A stretch of DNA of 64,000 nucleotides from Marinomonas sp. MED121 (lineage in GTDB: Bacteria > Pseudomonadota > Gammaproteobacteria > Pseudomonadales > Marinomonadaceae): positions 355,456 to 419,455 of the forward strand of contig NZ_CH672433.1 of assembly GCF_000153025.1 (NCBI RefSeq), given 5' to 3'. Below, in pieces: positions 28,579 to 37,665 of this stretch; the first letter of the stretch is position 1; each line of letters starts with the position of its first letter. The notes under the pieces are model-generated. The model saw nothing but the letters and a program-made list of their open reading frames with translations, had not been told where the DNA came from and did no database searches. The position numbers were made by a program, and so were the translations under genes.

Positions 28579-30276
28579 TTACCTGAGGTTGATAATAGTT
28601 TGTGTTACTGTATTTTCTGTTTCCAATGTTTTCGAGTTTGCCTGATAGTTTCGCTGAGCCTCTATCAAAGCAACCAGCTCAGAAGTTAAATCAACGTTAG
28701 ATTCTTCAAGTGCAGCACCCTGCACACTTCCTAAGGTTCCGGTATTAGGCTTACCAACATTCGCTTGCCCTGAGTCTGAACTTGCCACCCAAGACGTATC
28801 ACCCGAAGGTGTTAACCCATCTGTATTATCAAACGTTGCCAATGCAATTTGCCCCAACACAGAAGTCTGCTGGTTAGTATAAGTCGCAATCAGAAATCCA
28901 TCTTCATCAAACATTACACCTTGTAATTCACCTGCTGTGAAACCGTCTTGCATAAATACGTCACTACTGCTTAGTGCGAACTGGGTTGAGCCATTCATAT
29001 CAATAGGGATAACCGCTTCTCGGTTAGTCGGATCAAACCCTTTAATCTCTAATGTAATAGGCTGTGTAACGGCAAAAGGCGGAAAGCCCTGTGCAACACT
29101 AGAGATATTACCTGCCGTATCAAAGGTAACCACGACATCATCTGGAATATAAGAGGTCATTTCACCCGTAATAGGATCTTCATATTCGGTTTTACCATCT
29201 ACCGTTACCACCATTTCGAAGGTGTTATTCTCACCTTGCTTGATAAAGTAGTAACCCAGCGTATGCTCTTCACCTAAGGCATCATATAGTGTTTTGGTAT
29301 TACCATAGGTATAAGTAGCAGGATCAGATGGGTCAAACGCTTCTCGTGCAACACTAATAGGCGAAACAACATTTGCTCCTTGCATAGTGTCAGTAATCGC
29401 AACTCCATTTAATGTTCCTGTAACCGCAATCGGCGTCTGAACTAGACCTGTTACACCCGCTGTTGTAGGCTTAGCAGCCCCCATATACAACAATTGAAAA
29501 GGATCTTCAGGTATACCATCCAAGTTAAAATCTTTACCTTCTTCAGGACCATTAAAGGTTACATATTGCTCAGGAATCCAAGCAGCCCCGGTATCATCAG
29601 TGGCCGCACCATCAACACTGGCATGAACTTGATAGGTATTTGGTAGATCTGATTTAGCATAGTAGTAGGTAACAATATGATTATTACCGGCAGCATCAGC
29701 AACAGCCTGAGTCTGGGTAAAGTCATACGTTTCTGGATCGTTTGGATCAAAGTCTTCCTCAATAAAAGGAGGAACATCATTCGACTCTGAATCTAAGTTT
29801 ATCTGGAGTTGAATATCAGATGTCGCCTGCGGGGCAATCCTATCAGTAGGAACCTGAAGGTTTTCAAGGTTACCACCAACAATACCGTCTACAGCATTAT
29901 AGCCCTCAACATTTGCGCCATCATTAGTCACCAAAAAGCCATCAGCATCTAGCTTAAAATCACCTGCTCGAGTATAAGCCTGAGTACCACCTAAATTTAA
30001 AACAAAAAAGCCTGTACCATCTACAGCAAGGTCTAAGTTGTTATCTGTATAGGCAATATTACCCGCCGAAAAAGCCTGGGCGATATTATTAACACTCACA
30101 CCAGAACCAATTGTATTGTTACTACCTGCACCAACAACACTTGTATTGTACAAGTCACCAAATTCAATTCGTGACTGCTTAAAACCCGTTGTATCCGAGT
30201 TAGCAATGTTGTCACCGGTAACGCTTAGCGCATCGGCAGATGCCTTAATACCAGATAATGCTGTATTGAAACCCAT
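28579..30276 (-). CDS. flgE: Flagellar hook protein FlgE
   Basis: Hook subunit of 565 aa, longer than the roughly 400-aa enteric protein. Axial-family ends are clear: MGFNTALSGIKASADALS with NSDTTGFKQSR at the N-terminus and LIEAQRNYQANSKTLETEN at the C-terminus. The middle contains two related blocks starting with FDPNDPETYDF and FDPSDPATYTY, each followed by a YYY/YYF strand and VDG, suggesting an internal duplication of the outer domain. Confidence 0.94.
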   Translation of the reverse strand: MGFNTALSGIKASADALSVTGDNIANSDTTGFKQSRIEFGDLYNTSVVGAGSNNTIGSGVSVNNIAQAFSAGNIAYTDNNLDLAVDGTGFFVLNLGGTQAYTRAGDFKLDADGFLVTNDGANVEGYNAVDGIVGGNLENLQVPTDRIAPQATSDIQLQINLDSESNDVPPFIEEDFDPNDPETYDFTQTQAVADAAGNNHIVTYYYAKSDLPNTYQVHASVDGAATDDTGAAWIPEQYVTFNGPEEGKDFNLDGIPEDPFQLLYMGAAKPTTAGVTGLVQTPIAVTGTLNGVAITDTMQGANVVSPISVAREAFDPSDPATYTYGNTKTLYDALGEEHTLGYYFIKQGENNTFEMVVTVDGKTEYEDPITGEMTSYIPDDVVVTFDTAGNISSVAQGFPPFAVTQPITLEIKGFDPTNREAVIPIDMNGSTQFALSSSDVFMQDGFTAGELQGVMFDEDGFLIATYTNQQTSVLGQIALATFDNTDGLTPSGDTSWVASSDSGQANVGKPNTGTLGSVQGAALEESNVDLTSELVALIEAQRNYQANSKTLETENTVTQTIINLR

Positions 30277-30287
30277 AACCCTCTCAC

Positions 30288-30980
30288 TTAGCCAACTATA
30301 TCAAGCTCTTCAGTTAAACCAATTTTACCCACGCCAGAGACATTCAACTCTGTACCGTTCGGACCACTAATCGTTACACCTTCAATTTTCGCTGGCAGCA
30401 TTGTCATCAAAGATGTTTTAACACCCTCACCATCAATCGAAAGCGCTTTAAAATTATATTCACCGGCAGCTAGCGCATTACCGTCATTATCTTTTCCATC
30501 CCAAACAAACGACTCTTCATTTACACCCATTTCACGCACCAGCTCACCATCCGCATTCCTAATTTCTAATGTGGTTGACAAAGAAACTTCAGGAATCGTC
30601 ATTTTAATCGGCACAGTTCCGCCCTCATCCAATGATGCTGTATTCGTATTTGCCATAATTTTCTGACCCACTAAGGTGGATGCTGAAATTGCTTGGCTCG
30701 ACGTCAAAGCACTTGTCATTGACTCTAACTGAGTGGAAATCGTTGAAAGCTCTTCCAAAGAGCTCATTTCTGCTATCTGGGATACCATCTTATTAGTATC
30801 TTGTGGATCCGTTGGATCCTGAGCCTTTAACTGCTCAATATAAAGCGTCATAAAGACATCGGTATCTGTTAAGGCCTTCGAATCTTCTTTAGCCTCAACA
30901 TCAACACCAGCCTTAACCTTGGCATTATCTGTACCATATTGAGAAATAAGACCACTTAAGCCAGCATCAAAATCTGCCAT
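30288..30980 (-). CDS. flgD: Hook capping / scaffold protein FlgD
   Basis: Hook assembly scaffold, 230 aa. The N-terminal half has the FlgD motif DTDVFMTLYIEQLKAQDPTDPQD and MVSQIAEMSSLEEL; the C-terminal half has the FlgD Ig-like FVWDGKDNDGNALAAGEYNF. It lies between flgC and flgE. Confidence 0.95.
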   Translation of the reverse strand: MADFDAGLSGLISQYGTDNAKVKAGVDVEAKEDSKALTDTDVFMTLYIEQLKAQDPTDPQDTNKMVSQIAEMSSLEELSTISTQLESMTSALTSSQAISASTLVGQKIMANTNTASLDEGGTVPIKMTIPEVSLSTTLEIRNADGELVREMGVNEESFVWDGKDNDGNALAAGEYNFKALSIDGEGVKTSLMTMLPAKIEGVTISGPNGTELNVSGVGKIGLTEELDIVG

Positions 30981-30989
30981 AATCTACCT

Positions 30990-31439
30990 CTACGCCTGAC
31001 CAAGAGTAAGCATTTTTTGCATCATACTCTTAGCAGAATTCATCACTTCAACGTTAGTTTGAAATGACCTAGATGCAGACATCATATCAGCCATTTCTTC
31101 TACAGGATTCACATTAGAATAGTAGACATAGCCGCTTTCATTCGCCATTGGGTGATCAGGTTCATACCTTGGTTGCAATGGTGCATCAGACTCAACAATC
31201 CCCTTAACTTCAACACCCACACCCGCCCCAAACTCATCATTTGAAACATCATTCCAACCATAACCTCGCATAGATTCTTGCATCATGGTTGAAAACACAG
31301 GTTTTCTTGCTCTATAAGTCTGGTCTTCTGAACTTGCAACTGAGTCAGCATTAGCAATATTACTTGCCACTGTATTTAAGCGAATTGTTTGAGCACTCAT
31401 CGCCGACCCAGAAATAGCAAAAATGTTATTTAAAGACAT
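30990..31439 (-). CDS. flgC: Proximal rod protein FlgC
   Basis: Rod subunit, 149 aa. It has NIFAISGSAMSAQTIRLN and ASNIANADSVAS at the N-terminus and DMMSASRSFQTNVEVMNSAK at the C-terminus, as expected for FlgC. It starts 2 bases after flgB ends. Confidence 0.95.
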   Translation of the reverse strand: MSLNNIFAISGSAMSAQTIRLNTVASNIANADSVASSEDQTYRARKPVFSTMMQESMRGYGWNDVSNDEFGAGVGVEVKGIVESDAPLQPRYEPDHPMANESGYVYYSNVNPVEEMADMMSASRSFQTNVEVMNSAKSMMQKMLTLGQA

Positions 31440-31441
31440 GC

Positions 31442-31843
31442 TTATCGGCCTCCATTAAGGGCTTTTTTCATTGAACTTATTTTCCGGTCAAGAAACATAA
31501 AACTGGTATCAAATTTAAGAGAGTTTTGCGCAAATTCAGCTTGCTCTCTTTGTAAATCGACCGTATTCCCATCAAGGGAAGGCTGTGAAGCAACTCGATA
31601 AAAAAGACTTTCCTCTTCTTTAATTGATTTTGTTGCCCGTTCAAAATGTTTTGTGTTAGTGGAACGCATTTTTAAAGCATCATTTTGAGCTTTTGACATA
31701 GCAGAAGAAAAGCTAATATCCCGCGCCTTATAGTTTGGCGTATCAGCATTCGCTATATTGTTTGCAAGAACAGCAGAACGATCACTTCGAAATTTTAAAA
31801 ATTTATCATGACCGGCAAAAGCAGATTCAAACGATATAGCCAT
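31442..31843 (-). CDS. flgB: Proximal rod protein FlgB
   Basis: First rod subunit, 133 aa. Shows the LANNIANADTPNYKARDI motif near residue 28 and a C-terminal helix ending FMFLDRKISSMKKAL. It is the first gene of flgBCDE behind a sigma54 promoter. Confidence 0.95.
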   Translation of the reverse strand: MAISFESAFAGHDKFLKFRSDRSAVLANNIANADTPNYKARDISFSSAMSKAQNDALKMRSTNTKHFERATKSIKEEESLFYRVASQPSLDGNTVDLQREQAEFAQNSLKFDTSFMFLDRKISSMKKALNGGR

Positions 31844-31886
31844 GTACGCGCCCCAGACTTCTTACAATTAAAAGGATTCTTAGTAA

Positions 31887-31905
31887 AAGCAATTATGATG
31901 CCAAC
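31887..31905 (-). promoter_or_regulatory. Predicted sigma54 promoter of flgBCDE
   Basis: Minus-strand TTGGCATCATAATTGC with GG and GC exactly ten bases apart, close to the RpoN consensus TTGGCACG-N4-TTGCA. It lies about 45 bases upstream of the flgB ATG, in agreement with FlrC/FleR-type control of rod genes in Vibrio and Pseudomonas. Confidence 0.75.
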
Positions 31906-32020
31906 TAAAAAAAACACATCAAACACACTAAATAGGGGGCTTGTATTAACAGCAGGCGAACGAAACGGCAAAAAGCGGCAACAAAAAGAAACAGCAGACA
32001 CGGCAAAGGAAAGAAGCAAC

Positions 32021-32050
32021 AAAAAAAGGCCAGCTATTTCTAGCTGGCCT
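32021..32050 (-). terminator. Terminator after cheR
   Basis: Stem AGGCCAGCTA/TAGCTGGCCT with a short loop, followed on the minus strand by seven T. It lies 20 bases past the cheR stop and upstream of the flgB promoter. It also has a T run on the plus side. Confidence 0.8.
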
Positions 32051-32069
32051 TTTCAGTAAAGACTAAAGT

Positions 32070-32900
32070 CTATTTAACACGATAAACAATACCAGGATGG
32101 CACTGTACTATCTCAAACATATCAGACAAACCACTAAGCGCCTCTGAGCCACCTAGAAACAAATAACCACCTGGATTCAAGGCTTTATGCATTCGAGTCA
32201 AAATATCTAGTTTTAATTCAGCCGAAAAATAGATAAGAACATTACGACAAAAAATAACGTCAAATTTACCCAAAGCATTGTAGCTTTCAATCAAGTTCAA
32301 ATACCTAAAGTCTACACGACTACTGATGCTTGACTTAATTTTCCAAGACCCATTCTCAAGCTTATCAAAATACTTATTCTGTCTATCAACTGCCAAGCCT
32401 CTAGCAATAGCAAGGTGATCATATTCAGCCTGCTTAGCATGGGCCAAAATATTAGTACAAATATCTGTCGCTATAATTTTCTCCCCAGCTCTTAAAGAGC
32501 CAGGATTTACAGCTTTATACTCATCAATAATCATACTGATCGAGTAGGCTTCTTGCCCTGTTGATGCTGCAGCGGACCAAATCCTTAATGCCGTTTTATT
32601 CTTTTCAGGTAATATCTTTTCTTTAAGAATCTTAAATGGATGAGCATCTCGAAACCATAGGGTTTCGTTCGTGGTCATCGCATTAATTACTTCTTCTTTT
32701 AGTTTCGCATTGCTAAATTTTTTAAGCGCTTCAACCAGTTGCTCTAACTTGGTGAACCCCTCTCTCTCTAACAACTTACCTAAACGACTCGCCACGAGGT
32801 ATTGCTTATTATCACTAAGCAAAATGCCACAGGCTTTTTCTAGGTAATTGCGAAAATGTTCATACCCCTGAGGAGTAATAGCATTTGTACTACTTAGCAT
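32070..32900 (-). CDS. cheR: Chemotaxis protein methyltransferase CheR
   Basis: SAM-dependent glutamate methyltransferase of chemoreceptors, 276 aa. The N-terminal helical domain is followed by MTTNETLWFRDAHPF, the SAM-binding IWSAAASTGQEAYSISM and DVIFCRNVLIYFS, all CheR signatures. It lies 62 bases behind cheV. The cheV-cheR pair next to flgA/flgM and flgB is standard in Vibrio and Pseudomonas. Confidence 0.95.
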   Translation of the reverse strand: MLSSTNAITPQGYEHFRNYLEKACGILLSDNKQYLVASRLGKLLEREGFTKLEQLVEALKKFSNAKLKEEVINAMTTNETLWFRDAHPFKILKEKILPEKNKTALRIWSAAASTGQEAYSISMIIDEYKAVNPGSLRAGEKIIATDICTNILAHAKQAEYDHLAIARGLAVDRQNKYFDKLENGSWKIKSSISSRVDFRYLNLIESYNALGKFDVIFCRNVLIYFSAELKLDILTRMHKALNPGGYLFLGGSEALSGLSDMFEIVQCHPGIVYRVK

Positions 32901-32962
32901 CTAGCCCCCGACACCATATCCTTCCAATTCAGTTAACAGTGCAAAGGTTATGCCCTTACACT

Positions 32963-33898
32963 TCAACTGGCTTCAACTTGCTTTTCAATTGCCTCAATCG
33001 CAATTTTAGCTAATTCATCAGGTTGGAATTTTGCCAAAAAGCCATCCGCGCCAACTTTTTTCACCATTGCTTCGTTAAATACACCACTTAACGACGTATG
33101 CAAGAGGATAAATAATTCTTGTAAACGAGAGTCATTTCGAATTTCTGTTGTGAGGGTATAACCATCCATTTCAGGCATCTCTATATCAGAAATAATCATA
33201 GAGAACTCTTTGGTTACATCTCCGCCGTCATCCGCCATGTTTCTTAAGAAGTCAATTGCCTCTCGACCATCACACAAAACTGTCGTTGCAAAGCCTACAT
33301 CTTCCATACAGCGCTTAATTTGTTTACGCGCCACACTGGAATCATCAACGATCAAAATGTGATGTTTAACAGCAACAGATTGGAAGTCGTCAGATACAAT
33401 ACCGGATGAAATATTTTGTTTAGTTGGTGCAACTTCAGAAAGAATTTGCTCTACATCAATAATTTCAACCATTTCCTTTTCAACCTGACAAACCGCTGTT
33501 AAATAGTTGTCATTTGACAAACCTTTAGGCGGTGGCTGAATGTCACTCCAATTCATATTAACAATACGTTCAACACCTTTTACCAAAAAACCTTGAATAC
33601 GTCGGTTATACTCGGTAATTATGACAAAGCATTGATCAATATTTTCAATTGGACTCGCACCCGTCGCCAAACCTAGGTCAAGAATGGGTATTGTTCCACC
33701 CCGAATATGAGCAACACCACGAACAACAGGGCTACTATGCGGCATGCTTGTCAATTTAGGGCATTGCAAGACTTCCTTTACTTTAAAAACATTAATTCCA
33801 TACACTTGCTTTCCATTCAAGCGAAATAGCAATAACTCAAGGCGGTTCTCCCCAACTAGTTGGGTACGCTGATTAACGCTTTCGAGAACTCCGGCCAT
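32963..33898 (-). CDS. cheV: Chemotaxis protein CheV (CheW-receiver)
   Basis: Coupling protein with an N-terminal CheW domain (about 15-160) and a C-terminal receiver (about 180-305), 311 aa. The receiver has acidic DDSS near the start, the phospho-acceptor Asp in MIISDIEMPEMDG and the HTSLSG and FLAKFQPDE (Lys) switch residues. It has an AGGAGG ribosome site. It precedes cheR. Confidence 0.95.
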   Translation of the reverse strand: MAGVLESVNQRTQLVGENRLELLLFRLNGKQVYGINVFKVKEVLQCPKLTSMPHSSPVVRGVAHIRGGTIPILDLGLATGASPIENIDQCFVIITEYNRRIQGFLVKGVERIVNMNWSDIQPPPKGLSNDNYLTAVCQVEKEMVEIIDVEQILSEVAPTKQNISSGIVSDDFQSVAVKHHILIVDDSSVARKQIKRCMEDVGFATTVLCDGREAIDFLRNMADDGGDVTKEFSMIISDIEMPEMDGYTLTTEIRNDSRLQELFILLHTSLSGVFNEAMVKKVGADGFLAKFQPDELAKIAIEAIEKQVEAS

Positions 33899-34036
33899 AA
33901 ATGCCTCCTACTTGTGATGTCTCAATCTAAGTTTAAAGTCTTAACTAGAATATATCGTCCAATGATAGAGTGAATTCTGTTATTTTACTAATCCCTTATG
34001 GTGCCACTTTTAAATTTTTATGGAAATAACAGTACT

Positions 34037-34726
34037 ATGAAGCGATACAAATTACTTTCTATCATATTCGCTTTGGTAAATTGCAATGTTTTTGCTGCAT
34101 CGACCGAGGAACAAATTAATTTTTACATTAAAAACGTTGAGCTGCCAAGGCTAGCATCAAGCTACCCCAATGCAGAAATAATAATCAATTTAGAAAACAA
34201 AAGCGGTCTCAATTATCTGCCCAAGTGCGAACATGACATAACAGTCAAAAACCAAAGATTAAATTCTAAAAAAAGAACAACTTACGCGATATCCTGTGAT
34301 CAACCAGTATGGCAATCATTTCTGCCTGTGTCGCAAAAAATCTTAGTTTCTGCGGTTAAAGCAATTACACCCATCAGACGAAAACAAACAATCAATGAGA
34401 GCAATACCGTCATAGCTAAAGTAGATTTAACTCAAGTAAGAGGTCAGATTTATTCTCCCAATCAAGCCCCTTATGGACTCATTGCAAAACGTAACATAAA
34501 TATAAATACCTTTATAACCAAACAATTAACAGAGCTACCAATTATCGTTAAAAGGGGTCAAAACATCCTTATTTCAGCCCAGAGTGGGCAAATTAATGTA
34601 AGAATGAACGGCATTGCCGCCGAAGACGGTACATTAGGACAACAAATTAAAGTAAAAAACATAAGCTCTGGTCGTTTTGTGTACGGTAAAGTTGTCTCTG
34701 AGGGTGAGATTCGAGTAAACTATTAG
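34037..34726 (+). CDS. flgA: Flagellar P-ring assembly chaperone FlgA
   Basis: Periplasmic chaperone of FlgI. It has 229 aa from the ATG at 34037; the longer frame from a GTG/ATG-like start at 33998 is rejected because residues from 34037 give a clean signal peptide (MKRYKLLSIIFALVNCNVFA). The C-terminal SAF-like region includes VKRGQNILISAQSG and the ending GEIRVNY. It is divergent from cheV and upstream of flgM. Confidence 0.9.
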   Translation: MKRYKLLSIIFALVNCNVFAASTEEQINFYIKNVELPRLASSYPNAEIIINLENKSGLNYLPKCEHDITVKNQRLNSKKRTTYAISCDQPVWQSFLPVSQKILVSAVKAITPIRRKQTINESNTVIAKVDLTQVRGQIYSPNQAPYGLIAKRNININTFITKQLTELPIIVKRGQNILISAQSGQINVRMNGIAAEDGTLGQQIKVKNISSGRFVYGKVVSEGEIRVNY

Positions 34727-34775
34727 TAAATCAGGTTAGGCTTTAAAATTACTTTGTATTTATTTATTAAATACC

Positions 34776-34802
34776 TAAAGTTATAGGGAAGTGTGCCGAT
34801 TA
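34776..34802 (+). promoter_or_regulatory. Predicted sigma28 promoter of flgM
   Basis: TAAAGTTA, 11 bases, GCCGATTA (7/8 and 7/8). It lies about 50 bases upstream of the flgM ATG and gives the familiar autoregulatory arrangement of the anti-sigma28 gene. Confidence 0.82.
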
Positions 34803-34851
34803 AAATGTTAGGCAGGTAAAAAGTTTTAGGCAAAACTTAGAGGCGAACAAA

Positions 34852-35163
34852 ATGGCATTTAATATCAATGGGTATGGCAATCAACCCAGTGTGACAAAAA
34901 ACGACAGGCTACAAAAAGCTGACGACGAACAAAAGTCGAGTACTTCTATAACCGCTGAAAAAAGCGGAACACTTGCTGACGACACAGTAAAGTTAAGTGG
35001 TGCAGCACAATCAATGCAGACTCATCAAAGCAAAATTCAAAATATGCCAGATATGGATATGGAAAAAGTGGAGCAAATTAAGCAAGCCATTGCTGCTGGC
35101 CAATACAAGGTCGACTCTGAGAAACTAGCAAGTAATATGGTTGCTATGGACTCAATGTTTTAG
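34852..35163 (+). CDS. flgM: Anti-sigma28 factor FlgM
   Basis: Holds FliA inactive until hook completion and is then exported. It has 103 aa. The C-terminal half has the FlgM pattern: DTVKLSG, then VEQIKQAIAAGQYKVDSEKLASNMV. The N-terminal half is charged and probably disordered, as known for FlgM. It is driven by its own sigma28 promoter and followed by flgN. Confidence 0.93.
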   Translation: MAFNINGYGNQPSVTKNDRLQKADDEQKSSTSITAEKSGTLADDTVKLSGAAQSMQTHQSKIQNMPDMDMEKVEQIKQAIAAGQYKVDSEKLASNMVAMDSMF

Positions 35164-35183
35164 CCTAATATAATAAGCCTGCC

Positions 35184-35660
35184 ATGCTGCCTCTTATCCC
35201 TGTTCTTAAGCGTAATAAAGAGTTGCTTGAACTTCTTCTTGAATTACTCACGCAAGAAAGAGTGGCGTTTGGTTCACTCAACACTCAAAAAATCCAAGAA
35301 ATATCAGATGCAAAACAATCTGCAATTGATGAACTAGATCAACTTGGTGAAAAACAACACAAAATCCTTTGTAAGTTTGGGGTGATAAACCCAAGAAAGC
35401 CAGTTCCTGGCGCATTTAAAACCTGGCTATCAGAACAAGCAAGTGACGATGACACACGACTTCTTGTCGAAGAATGCGAAGCCCTGTTAGTTGAATGTAA
35501 AGGCAAGAATTTTGCTAATGAAAAAATTCTTAACTCGGTACGCCGCCGCAACCAAGCCATGCTAGAAATACTTAAAGGCCAGAATAAAAAACACCGCGTT
35601 TATACTGCCTCTGGAGACAGTCGTCCAATAAGCAGTAAGCATATTATAGGTAGCGCCTAA
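35184..35660 (+). CDS. flgN: FlgN-family export chaperone
   Basis: Chaperone for FlgK and FlgL, 158 aa. The helical N-terminus with LLELLLELLTQERVAF and later ISDAKQSAIDELDQLG match the FlgN bundle. Its position directly after flgM, 20 bases apart, is the standard place. The similarity is moderate, but context makes the call secure. Confidence 0.88.
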   Translation: MLPLIPVLKRNKELLELLLELLTQERVAFGSLNTQKIQEISDAKQSAIDELDQLGEKQHKILCKFGVINPRKPVPGAFKTWLSEQASDDDTRLLVEECEALLVECKGKNFANEKILNSVRRRNQAMLEILKGQNKKHRVYTASGDSRPISSKHIIGSA

Positions 35661-35731
35661 TTTAAGTGTTTGTAATCAATGACTAATGATTGAACTTAGA
35701 TTTGATTTAAGGTATAAAATCGCAATCATTT

Positions 35732-35807
35732 GTCCTCATAGGTAAACAGGATATACCTGCCGCCTCCTAAGCGGCTATTCCAGGTTCGAGTCCTGGTGAG
35801 GACACCA
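35732..35807 (+). tRNA. tRNA-Arg, anticodon CCT
   Basis: Full cloverleaf: acceptor GTCCTCA/TGAGGAC, anticodon stem GCCGC/GCGGC around loop CTCCTAA (anticodon CCT), T arm CCAGG-TTCGAGT-CCTGG, and an encoded CCA. It reads Arg AGG codons. tRNA-Arg genes are common integration sites, but no integrase follows in this window. Confidence 0.95.
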
Positions 35808-35916
35808 TCCCTTCAGCTCACAGAGCAATAAATCTTTCACTTTCTTTACACTTCACTGAACTTTTTATATACCACAATGTCCTAATTGAAGTTATTTAAT
35901 TTATGCGGACAACTTA

Positions 35917-36486
35917 ATGATAGAAATGCTCATTAACTGGACTCAAAACCCAGCATTACTCTTTATTGGCATTATTCTCATGTCATACATTTTAGAAGAT
36001 GCCGCTATTATCAGCGCTGCACTTTTAGGTGTTGAAGGAAGCCTCTCTTATTCTGCAGGCCTTCTTTCTATTTTTATTGGTATTGCCAGTGGCGACCTTA
36101 TTCTTTATTACTTAGGGAAGTCGAGTCATAAAATACAATGGGCTAAGAAAAGACTCGATTCAAAAACAGGAATAGAAATTAGTCGTCGCCTTCAAAAAAC
36201 CGCTTTTTGGTCAATTTTTATTATTCGCTTTATTCCTGGTCTAAGAAGTATCAGTTATCTAGCTTGTGGGGCATTAAGAATTGATTTGAAAGTCTTTTTC
36301 CTTTCCGTAATGAGCGCAACAGCTCTATGGTGTATTTTTATCTATAGTGCCATTTTCTTTATTGGTGACGCCCTTTGGCTTACCGAATCCGCTTGGCGCT
36401 GGGCTCTTGCACCGGTTTTACTTATGATTCTTTATTTTGCAAATAAACGCGTTAGCCAGGCTATGTCTAAGGAGCCTTCAGTTTGA
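35917..36486 (+). CDS. DedA-family membrane protein
   Basis: Inner-membrane protein of the DedA/SNARE-associated family, 189 aa, with about five hydrophobic segments. The family motif FxRxxPGxR reads IRFIPGLRS near residue 108, and an acidic residue after the first segment (LEDAAI) is present. DedA proteins take part in undecaprenyl-phosphate or phospholipid flipping. It is followed immediately by an ATP-grasp gene (overlap 4 bases) and then OlsF. Confidence 0.85.
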   Translation: MIEMLINWTQNPALLFIGIILMSYILEDAAIISAALLGVEGSLSYSAGLLSIFIGIASGDLILYYLGKSSHKIQWAKKRLDSKTGIEISRRLQKTAFWSIFIIRFIPGLRSISYLACGALRIDLKVFFLSVMSATALWCIFIYSAIFFIGDALWLTESAWRWALAPVLLMILYFANKRVSQAMSKEPSV

Positions 36487-37607
36487 AAACACACAGCATT
36501 CCACTACCAAAAGGTATTAATGAAGGCATGCCTCCTTTAGAGGTGAGCGACAACATCACCTCTTTTTTTGAGTTCTGGCCTGCTTGGGCTATGTACACTC
36601 CTGTTATTATTCAATGGTTATTATTAAGTGCTAGATATAGAAGCTTAAGCCTTCCGCTTATTGCCAATCCCAGCATTCCCCTATCAGGTATGGTTGGTGA
36701 GTCTAAAGCTGACATATTAGATTTAGCATCAGAAGCATCAGCTAAATCTATTTGCTCCTATATTACTCATATACGAACTGAGACAGCGTCAATAGAAGAA
36801 GATGCCAATGCCGCGTTAAGCAAATATTATCAAAAAGGCCTTTCACTCCCTTTAGTCGCTAAGCCCGATTTAGGCTGTCGCGGTGCCGGTGTACGTCTTA
36901 TAAACAATGAAGATCAGCTAACAGACTATCTCTCCCTTTTCCCTATGGGAGCAAAATTTTTATTACAAGAAAGGTCTCAATATCAAGCTGAAGCTGGCAT
37001 TTTCTATATTCGATACCCAGGTCATAAAAAAGGAAAAATCATTTCTATCACCCTAAAGTACACCCCTTGGGTAATAGGTGATGGCGTCAGTAATTTAAAA
37101 CAACTCATCATGGCTGATAAACGGGCAGGTAAACTGTCCCACATTTACCTTGATCGACATGAGGACAAGTTAAATACCATACTCGCTGAAGGTGAAGCCT
37201 TTAGATTAGCCTTTGCCGGCAGTCATAGCCGGGGCAGCATATTCAGAAACGGAAATGAATATATTACCGATGCTCTCACCCAATCATTAGATGAATTTTA
37301 TGATGGTGTTCCTGGTTACCACTTTGGCCGTTTAGATTTAAAATTTAAAAACATTGATGACCTGATGGAAGGTAAAAATTATCAAATTCTAGAAATGAAT
37401 GGCGCAAGTAGTGAGGCAACTCATATTTGGGACAGCAGAACCAGTTTATTTGAAGCGTTCAAAACTTTATTAGAACAATATCAAATTCTTTTTAAAATTG
37501 GCTATCTACAACGTAAAGAAGGTCATAAACCGCCGTCATTATTAGCATTATATAAAGCATGGCAAGAAGAAAAACGCTGGGTTAAAGACTACCCTTCTAC
37601 TGACTAA
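36483..37607 (+). CDS. ATP-grasp family protein (D-Ala-D-Ala ligase-like), TTG start
   Basis: A 374-aa protein with ATP-grasp features: KPDLGCRGAGVRLI glycine-rich loop near 125, and a C-terminal Mg-binding region RLDLKFKNIDDLMEG with QILEMNGASSEATHIWD. It starts with TTG at 36483 because an AAGGAG ribosome site precedes it and the next Met is 15 residues in. It overlaps dedA by 4 bases. The substrate is unknown; the operon partners suggest a lipid or envelope amino-acid ligation (inference). Confidence 0.75.
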   Translation: MKTHSIPLPKGINEGMPPLEVSDNITSFFEFWPAWAMYTPVIIQWLLLSARYRSLSLPLIANPSIPLSGMVGESKADILDLASEASAKSICSYITHIRTETASIEEDANAALSKYYQKGLSLPLVAKPDLGCRGAGVRLINNEDQLTDYLSLFPMGAKFLLQERSQYQAEAGIFYIRYPGHKKGKIISITLKYTPWVIGDGVSNLKQLIMADKRAGKLSHIYLDRHEDKLNTILAEGEAFRLAFAGSHSRGSIFRNGNEYITDALTQSLDEFYDGVPGYHFGRLDLKFKNIDDLMEGKNYQILEMNGASSEATHIWDSRTSLFEAFKTLLEQYQILFKIGYLQRKEGHKPPSLLALYKAWQEEKRWVKDYPSTD

Positions 37608-37665
37608 CTTTTATTTATCTAGTCACCGTTTGGCTAGGGCTAAAAACTTGATTTGAGACGTTTTT

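Noticed and set aside
35732..36486. Genomic island integrated at tRNA-Arg
   Set aside because: The following genes are envelope and housekeeping types and no integrase or repeated tRNA end is seen.
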